From assembly GCA_017965495.1 (NCBI GenBank), contig JAGCPW010000013.1, positions 1-48,995 on the forward strand: a stretch of DNA of 48,995 nt, read 5' to 3'. This DNA is from Eubacterium sp. (GTDB taxonomy: Bacteria > Bacillota > Clostridia > Lachnospirales > Lachnospiraceae). The translations under genes and the position numbers were made by a program. The first letter of the stretch is position 1, and each line of letters starts with the position of its first letter. Below the pieces are notes generated by a model. It had not been told where the DNA came from, ran no database searches, and worked only from the letters and a program-made list of their open reading frames with translations. Positions 44,038-48,995 of the stretch are shown here, one piece after another.

Positions 44038-46506
44038 ATGGAAGAAAATATTTTTGACAAAATAAGTAGCGTTGATCTGAAGGATACGATGGAAAGCTCA
44101 TACATCGATTATGCGATGAGTGTAATTGCTTCACGTGCGCTTCCAGATGTTAGAGATGGTCTAAAGCCAGTTCAGAGAAGAATCCTTCACGCTATGGTTG
44201 AACTAAATAACGGTCCAGACAAAGCTCACAGAAAGTGTGCGCGTATTGTCGGAGACACAATGGGTAAGTATCACCCACACGGTGATAGTTCTATCTATGG
44301 TGCGTTGGTTAACATGGCGCAAGAGTGGAACATTAGATACCCACTAGTGGACGGCCAAGGTAACTTTGGTTCAGAGGACGGCGACGGTGCAGCTGCTATG
44401 CGTTATACAGAGGCGCGCCTAAGCAGAATGTCTATGGAACTAGTTAAAGACATGAACAAAGACACAGTAGACTTTGTTCCTAACTTTGACGAGACCGAAA
44501 AAGAGCCAGCTGTGCTTCCTGCAAGATTCCCTAACCTTTTGGTAAATGGAACAACAGGTATTGCCGTAGGTATGGCTACAAACATCCCACCGCACAATTT
44601 GACGGAGTCTATTAATGCGATTATTAAGATGATCGATAACAAGGTGGACGAGGATAGAGACACTGAGATAGACGAAGTGATGCAGATCATCAAGGGACCA
44701 GACTATCCAACAGGCGGAGTGATTTTGGGAACTGCTGGAATTAATGAGGCATACAGAACTGGACGTGGAAAGATTGTGACACGTGCGGTTACGGATGTCG
44801 AGTTAATGGACAATGGCAAATCTAAGATTATTGTGACTGAACTTCCATATATGGTTAACAAGGCAAAGCTAGTTGAAAAAATAGCGATGCTTCACAGAGA
44901 TAAAAAAGTGGACGGTATCACAGACCTAAGAGATGAGTCCGACAAAGACGGTATCAGAATTGTTATTGAACTTAGAAAAGATGCAAATGTAAATGTTATT
45001 TTAAATCAGCTTTACAAGCACACTCAACTTCAGGATACATTCGGCGTGATTATGCTTGCGCTAGTTAATGGCGAACCAAAGGTTCTAAATCTTTTGGAGA
45101 TGTTAACTGAGTATTTAAATCACCAGAAGGAAGTTGTAACTAGAAGATCTAAGTTTGAACTAGAAAAAGCAGAGCAAAGAGCCCACATCATAGAGGGACT
45201 TTTGATTGCTCTTGATAATATTGACGAAGTAATTCAAATCGTTAGAAAGTCTCACACTACACAGGATGCGAAAGACGGATTGATTAAACGCTTTGGTCTT
45301 TCTGATGCGCAGGCTAGTGCTATTGTCGAGATGAGAATTAGACAGCTAACTGGTCTAGCTAGAGAAGACCTTGAGAATGAGCAAAAAGAGTTGATGGAAC
45401 TTATTGCGTTCTTGAAAGGTGTTTTGGCGGACGAGAAAAAACTACTTGGAGTTATCAAGGAAGAGCTAGAAGAAGTAAGAGACAAGTATGGCGATGAGAG
45501 AAAGACTGAGATTGGAATAGATCCAGGCGATCTTTCAAACGAAGACTTGATTCCAGAAGAGCAGACAATGGTTTGTATGACAAATCTTGGTTACATCAAG
45601 AGAATGACTACAGACAATTTCAAAGCCCAGAACCGTGGTGGTAAGGGTATAAAAGGAATGCAAACTATAAACGATGACTTTATGAAAGAAATGTTTATGG
45701 TTTCCACCCATGACTACATTTTGTTTATTACAAACACAGGAAGAATTTACAAGACAAAATGTTATGAGATTCCAGAAGCAGGGAGAACTGCCAGAGGTGT
45801 GGCTGTTGTTAACTTGCTTCAACTTAAACCTGACGAGTACATTTCTAAAATGGTTCCAATTCAAGACTTTGAGGAAGACAAATATCTTGTAATGTCTACA
45901 CGTAACGGAACTATCAAAAAGACTGCCGTTAGAGAATATAAGAATATTAGAAAGAGTGGAATCCAAGCAATCAATCTTCGTCCAGGAGATGAACTTCAGG
46001 ATGTTCACATTTTAGATAATGACGATAACATTATGATTGTTACAAAAGATGGACACGCTATCAGATTTAAATTAACTGATGTTAGAGAGACTGGCCGTTC
46101 AGCTATGGGTGTTAAGGGTATTGAGCTTAACACAGGAGATGAAGTTGTAGCTATGCAAGCTGAATCACGTGGCTCACACTTGCTAATCGTTTCTGCAAAT
46201 GGAATGGGCAAGAGAACTGAGATAGAAGAGTTCAAACTTCAGAACCGCGGCGGCAAAGGTGTTAAGGGATACAAAGTTACAGACAAGACTGGTGAAGTAG
46301 TAGGAGCTAAGACTGTAAACCCAGGCACTGAAGTTATGATGATTACAAACGAGGGAATTATTATAAGAATGTCAGTAGATGATATTTCTATTCTTGGAAG
46401 AGTAACCCTCGGTGTTAAACTTATGAATACTGGCGCTGATGATGATATAGTAGTAGCTAGTGTTATGAGAGTGAAAACAGATGTGGAAGAAGCATCTGAG
46501 GAATAG
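44038..46506 (+). CDS. gyrA: DNA gyrase subunit A
   Basis: DNA-breaking subunit of gyrase. The 822 residues have the quinolone-region [20 protein letters not shown] near 77, [10 protein letters not shown] with the catalytic Tyr near 122, a coiled-coil tower with [23 protein letters not shown], and the beta-pinwheel C-terminal domain. The GyrA box reads QNRGGKG ([13 protein letters not shown] near 527); a similar RGGKG occurs again in the last blades, as in other Gram-positive GyrA. AGGAG precedes the ATG. It ends in a short acidic tail. Confidence 0.96.
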   Translation: MEENIFDKISSVDLKDTMESSYIDYAMSVIASRALPDVRDGLKPVQRRILHAMVELNNGPDKAHRKCARIVGDTMGKYHPHGDSSIYGALVNMAQEWNIRYPLVDGQGNFGSEDGDGAAAMRYTEARLSRMSMELVKDMNKDTVDFVPNFDETEKEPAVLPARFPNLLVNGTTGIAVGMATNIPPHNLTESINAIIKMIDNKVDEDRDTEIDEVMQIIKGPDYPTGGVILGTAGINEAYRTGRGKIVTRAVTDVELMDNGKSKIIVTELPYMVNKAKLVEKIAMLHRDKKVDGITDLRDESDKDGIRIVIELRKDANVNVILNQLYKHTQLQDTFGVIMLALVNGEPKVLNLLEMLTEYLNHQKEVVTRRSKFELEKAEQRAHIIEGLLIALDNIDEVIQIVRKSHTTQDAKDGLIKRFGLSDAQASAIVEMRIRQLTGLAREDLENEQKELMELIAFLKGVLADEKKLLGVIKEELEEVRDKYGDERKTEIGIDPGDLSNEDLIPEEQTMVCMTNLGYIKRMTTDNFKAQNRGGKGIKGMQTINDDFMKEMFMVSTHDYILFITNTGRIYKTKCYEIPEAGRTARGVAVVNLLQLKPDEYISKMVPIQDFEEDKYLVMSTRNGTIKKTAVREYKNIRKSGIQAINLRPGDELQDVHILDNDDNIMIVTKDGHAIRFKLTDVRETGRSAMGVKGIELNTGDEVVAMQAESRGSHLLIVSANGMGKRTEIEEFKLQNRGGKGVKGYKVTDKTGEVVGAKTVNPGTEVMMITNEGIIIRMSVDDISILGRVTLGVKLMNTGADDDIVVASVMRVKTDVEEASEE

Positions 46507-46516
46507 GTAATAAATT

Positions 46517-47356
46517 TTGAGAAAAGTTAAAGCGAGCAAAATTATTGATACAGTTAAAGAGATGTGCATAGAGGCAAATCTCGAACTAGCGCCTGATATG
46601 GAACAGGCGTTAGTTAGCGCGAAAGAAAACGAGACTTCAGAAGTAGGCAAAAAGATTTTGTCTGACTTAGAGGAGAATCTTTCTATTGCAAAGGATGAAA
46701 GAATTCCTATTTGCCAGGACACAGGGATGGCAGTAGTGTTTGTGGAGATTGGCCAAAATGTTAAGGTTAAAGGTTCTTTGACGGAGGCTATTAATGAGGG
46801 CGTGCGTCAGGGATACACTGAAGGGTATCTTCGCAAGTCCGTAGTTTCAGATCCGCTTGAGAGAGTTAACACAAATGACAACACTCCAGCCATTATTCAT
46901 TATGACATTGTGGATGGAAATGATATTAAGATTACTTTGGCTCCGAAAGGATTTGGCAGCGAGAATATGAGCAAGATTGTAATGCTTAAGCCAGCTGACG
47001 GAGTTGAGGGAGTGAAGGAAGTAGTAATAAATGCAGTAAAGGATGCTGGACCAAATGCTTGTCCACCGATGGTAGTGGGAGTAGGTATCGGCGGAACTTT
47101 TGAGAAGTGTGCATATCTTGCAAAGAAGGCGCTGGCAAGAAATCTTAATTCTAAAAATGAAAATAAGATGTATGCCGACTTGGAAGATGAACTTCTAGAG
47201 AAGATTAACAAGATAGGATTAGGACCTGGAGGACTGGGCGGAACACAGACAGCTCTTGGAGTGAATGTGGAAACTTACCCAACACACATTGCAGGACTTC
47301 CAGTGGCAGTAAATATTTGTTGTCATGTTAATAGACATGTGACAAGAACTATATAG
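46517..47356 (+). CDS. class I fumarate hydratase, alpha subunit
   Basis: Iron-sulfur fumarase or tartrate-dehydratase-type hydratase, large (N-terminal) part, interconverting fumarate and malate. The 279 residues begin at a TTG codon: MRKVKASKIIDTVKEMCIEANLEL fits family N-termini. The three Fe-S cysteines appear in ICQDTGMAVVF near 64, PNACPPMVVGVGIGGTFEKC near 176 and the ending; GLGPGGLGGTQTALGVNVETYPTHIAGLPVAVN is the family end. Fumarase and tartrate dehydratase subunits cannot be separated by eye. Its partner gene starts 9 nt later. Confidence 0.92.
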   Translation: MRKVKASKIIDTVKEMCIEANLELAPDMEQALVSAKENETSEVGKKILSDLEENLSIAKDERIPICQDTGMAVVFVEIGQNVKVKGSLTEAINEGVRQGYTEGYLRKSVVSDPLERVNTNDNTPAIIHYDIVDGNDIKITLAPKGFGSENMSKIVMLKPADGVEGVKEVVINAVKDAGPNACPPMVVGVGIGGTFEKCAYLAKKALARNLNSKNENKMYADLEDELLEKINKIGLGPGGLGGTQTALGVNVETYPTHIAGLPVAVNICCHVNRHVTRTI

Positions 47357-47365
47357 GATAGATTT

Positions 47366-47893
47366 ATGGAAATTAAAACACCACTTACAAAAGAGAAAAT
47401 ACAGTCTCTTAAGAGCGGAGACTATGTGTATATAACAGGAACTATTTACACAGCAAGAGATGCTGCTCATAAAAGAATGAGTGAGGCTTTGGCTGCAGGC
47501 GAAGAGTTACCAATTGATGTGAAGGATCAGATTATATATTACATGGGACCAACTCCAGCTAAAGAGGGACAAGTGATTGGATCTGCTGGACCAACTACCG
47601 CTAGCAGAATGGATAAGTACGCACCAAAACTTTTGAACCTTGGACTATCAGGAATGATAGGAAAAGGAAAAAGATCTCAGGAAGTCATAGACGCTATCGT
47701 TTTAAATGAGGCTGTTTACTTTGCAGCCGTGGGAGGAGCAGGAGCTTTGCTTTCAAAATGTATTAAGAAAAGTGAAGTGGTAGCGTATGAAGATTTGGGA
47801 ACAGAGGCTATCAGAAAGTTGGAAGTAGAAAACTTCCCTGCGATAGTTGTTATCGATAGAAATGGAAACAATCTTTACGACGAGGTTTGTTGA
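47366..47893 (+). CDS. class I fumarate hydratase, beta subunit
   Basis: Small subunit of the two-part hydratase, 175 residues. Landmarks: SLKSGDYVYITGTIYTARDAAHKRM near 14-38, YYMGPTPAKEGQVIGSAGPTTASRMDKYAPKLL near 63-95, MIGKGKR and GGAGALLSKCIKKSEVVAYEDLGTEAIRKLEVENFPAIVVID. Its stop codon overlaps the -35 box of the tRNA-Ser promoter. Both subunits are encoded separately, as usual in Clostridia. Confidence 0.92.
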   Translation: MEIKTPLTKEKIQSLKSGDYVYITGTIYTARDAAHKRMSEALAAGEELPIDVKDQIIYYMGPTPAKEGQVIGSAGPTTASRMDKYAPKLLNLGLSGMIGKGKRSQEVIDAIVLNEAVYFAAVGGAGALLSKCIKKSEVVAYEDLGTEAIRKLEVENFPAIVVIDRNGNNLYDEVC

Positions 47894-47918
47894 CAAGTGG
47901 TAAGCGCTATAATATAAT
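47890..47918 (+). promoter_or_regulatory. consensus promoter of tRNA-Ser
   Basis: TTGACA (47890-47895), 17-nt spacer, TATAAT (47913-47918), a full match. The -35 box overlaps the fumarase beta stop codon. Confidence 0.85.
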
Positions 47919-47968
47919 TACTCTTGCGCTAAAGCAGAAAATTAAATACTGATTAACTAATCAGGCAT

Positions 47969-48056
47969 GGAGAAGTACTCAAGTGGCTGAAGAGGCGCCC
48001 CTGCTAAGGGTGTAGGTCGTTTGCGCGGCGCGAGGGTTCAAATCCCTCCTTCTCCG
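47969..48056 (+). tRNA. tRNA-Ser (anticodon GCT)
   Basis: 88-nt class II tRNA: acceptor GGAGAAG/CTTCTCC, D-arm, anticodon stem CCC with loop CTGCTAA (anticodon GCT, reads AGC/AGT), long variable arm TAGGTCGTTTGCGCGGCGCG, T-arm AGGGTTCAAATCCCT. No CCA is encoded (G followed by CTC). Confidence 0.96.
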
Positions 48057-48059
48057 CTC

Positions 48060-48090
48060 AAAAAGATAGTGGTTTTGCTACTATCTTTTT
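48060..48090 (+). terminator. terminator of tRNA-Ser
   Basis: Stem AAAAAGATAGT (48060-48070) / ACTATCTTTTT (48080-48090), 9-nt loop, T-run on the plus strand, immediately after the tRNA. Confidence 0.85.
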
Positions 48091-48095
48091 TGTTT

Positions 48096-48160
48096 GGGGA
48101 GGAGAAAAAATGAGGCGCTCGCTAGGAAGTCGCTCGACGCCAACATTTTTTATCCTCCCC
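48096..48160 (+). terminator. hairpin with conserved loop (copy C)
   Basis: Outer stem GGGGAGGA (48096-48103) / TCCTCCCC (48153-48160) and AAAAAATG / CATTTTTT, inner GGCG (48114-48117) / CGCC (48138-48141), and the loop core TCGCTAGGAAGTCGCTC. It is downstream of the tRNA-Ser terminator and upstream of the rRNA promoter. Same loop as the hairpins at 7420 and 15840. Confidence 0.8.
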
Positions 48161-48378
48161 ATCTACAAAATAGCACTGCAAGACACTGTTTTTTTGAGCA
48201 AAGAATCCAAAAGTAAATATTTTCTAGCGCACTAATCAAATACAGAAAAATCACTGGATAATAACGGAGAAAACAGGAAGAATTGTGGTCTGTTTTTAAT
48301 CAAACACAAGATGTTGTAAATGGGCTGAGAGGCCCATAAAATAAGGGGGAAAAAGTTAAAATTTTTTGAAAAAAGTTG
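48161..48378. other. featureless spacer before the rRNA promoter
   Basis: 218 nt without a plausible gene. Only a short ATGGGC-TGAGAG-GCCCAT hairpin stands out (around 48317-48340). Confidence 0.6.
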
Positions 48379-48407
48379 TTGACACTGCATTTTCACTGTG
48401 CTATATT
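48379..48407 (+). promoter_or_regulatory. rRNA operon promoter
   Basis: TTGACA (48379-48384), 17-nt spacer, TATATT (48402-48407). Start expected near 48414, about 210 nt before the 16S 5' end. Confidence 0.85.
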
Positions 48408-48413
48408 TAATAG

Positions 48414-48622
48414 GCTGTCGCGAAATCAGCTGATTTTACGCGCAGTTTTACAGCTTTTAGCTAAAAGAACATTGATAACTAAACAGCAACCATCCCTGAA
48501 ATTTCTAAAAATTTCAGAAATCATTTCGTAAGAAATGATGCGAACTTCAGTTTAAAACTGAAACCTTTAAAACAGTAATGGATGAAGAATGGCTAACGTC
48601 ATTCTGAGTACATACAAACACT
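48414..48622 (+). other. 16S rRNA leader with six small palindromes and a boxA-like element
   Basis: Palindromes: AAATCAGC/TGATTT (48423-48436), CTTTTAGCTAAAAG (48454-48467), CTGAAATTT/AAATTTCAG (48496-48517), ATCATTTC/GAAATGAT (48520-48539), TTCAGTTT/AAACTGAA (48546-48562), AGAATG/CATTCT (48586-48605). AGAACATTGATAACTAAACAG (48466-48486) resembles the boxA region of Firmicute rRNA leaders (TCTTTGAAAACTGAAC-like), needed for antitermination. Confidence 0.6.
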
Positions 48623-48995
48623 TTTAACGAGAGTTTGATCCTGGCTCAGGAGGAACGCTGGCCGCGTGCTTAATACATGCAAGTCGAACGAAGAGCCCTT
48701 AACCGAAGATGATGACGTGCTTGCACTGAATCTGATTCACCTTAGGGTTACTGAGTGGCGGACGGGTGAGTAACGCGTGGGTAACCTGCCTTAGACAGGG
48801 GGATAACATCAAGAAATTGGTGCTAATACCGCATATGCTCACAGCATCGCATGATGCAGTGAGGAAAACTCCGGTGGTCTAAGATGGACCCGCGTCTGAT
48901 TAGCTAGTTGGAGGGGTAACGGCCCACCAAGGCGACGATCAGTAGCCGACTTGAGAGAGTGATCGGCCACATTGGGACTTAGACACGGCCCAAAC
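48623..48995 (+). rRNA. 16S ribosomal RNA, 5' part (cut by window edge)
   Basis: Begins near 48623, placed by alignment with GAGTTTGATCCTGGCTCAG (48631 on). About 373 nt of roughly 1,530 are present. Segments such as AAACTCCGGTGGT, GATGGACCCGCGTCTGATTAGCTAG and GTAGCCGACTTGAGAG indicate a Lachnospiraceae-like organism. Two positions differ from nearly universal sequence: GGCCGCGTGC instead of GGCGGCGTGC, and ACTTAGACACGG instead of ACTGAGACACGG (T at 48980). Confidence 0.97.

Noticed and set aside
46201..46290. Second RGGKG (GyrA-box-like) in GyrA as a novelty
   Set aside because: A similar motif in a later blade is common in Gram-positive GyrA proteins.

Overview
The window looks like a low-GC Clostridia chromosome, most likely a Lachnospiraceae-type Firmicute. 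Evidence: the rpmH/rnpA/yidD/yidC/jag/mnmE/mnmG/rsmG/par block faces away from dnaA/dnaN/yaaA-like/recF/gyrB/gyrA, the Gram-positive origin arrangement; the 16S 5' end at the right edge carries Lachnospiraceae-style segments; AGGAGG ribosome binding sites are common; and all three tRNA genes lack an encoded CCA. Both edges cut genes: pgi on the left, the 16S rRNA gene on the right.

Layout. (1) 1-1706: pgi (partial), a MTA/SAH nucleosidase and a small TSCPD-domain protein. (2) 1727-12075: a teichoic-acid-like surface polymer locus with a TagGH-type ABC exporter, TagD, four proteins with CDP-glycerol glycerophosphotransferase domains (one fused to a GT2 domain), a separate GT2 enzyme and an initiating polyprenyl sugar-phosphate transferase. 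(3) 12204-15824: the divergent LCP ligase-murG-DUF6273 operon. (4) 15928-18527: HIT, DUF5662 and two tandem ATP-grasp genes. (5) 18671-25525: assorted envelope and housekeeping genes (single-TM protein, GtrA, AI-2E-type transporter, TrmB, DacF), a degenerate tyrosine recombinase, a DEDDh exonuclease, tRNA-Lys and tRNA-Arg. (6) 25740-37254: serS, DUF4446, parB, parA, three parS sites, rsmG, mnmG, mnmE, jag, yidC, yidD, rnpA and rpmH, all on the minus strand. (7) 37848-47893: dnaA, dnaN, S4 protein, recF, gyrB, gyrA and the two-subunit fumarase, all on the plus strand. (8) tRNA-Ser, a strong rRNA promoter, a hairpin-rich leader and the start of 16S.

Gene strand flips around 37.3-37.8 kb, which places the replication origin at or next to dnaA. 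The two intergenic regions flanking dnaA (593 and 319 nt) are very AT-rich and hold no exact TTATCCACA DnaA box. They hold repeated TTATTAAC-type sequences instead, and DnaA itself has lost the usual DHTT signature (it reads THGN). I regard this apparent co-variation of initiator and box as the most interesting signal in the window.

Other notable signals: three terminator-like hairpins at gene 3' ends share an almost invariant 17-18 nt apical loop on stems of unrelated sequence; a 10-mer, GTTTACATAA, is over-represented near the par/mnm genes; one parS site sits inside a perfect 36-bp terminator palindrome; a tyrosine recombinase lacks three catalytic residues; two divergent surface-polymer promoters have overlapping -35 boxes; and mnmG has a strongly folded leader. 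All assignments come from reading the sequence; no database search was run.
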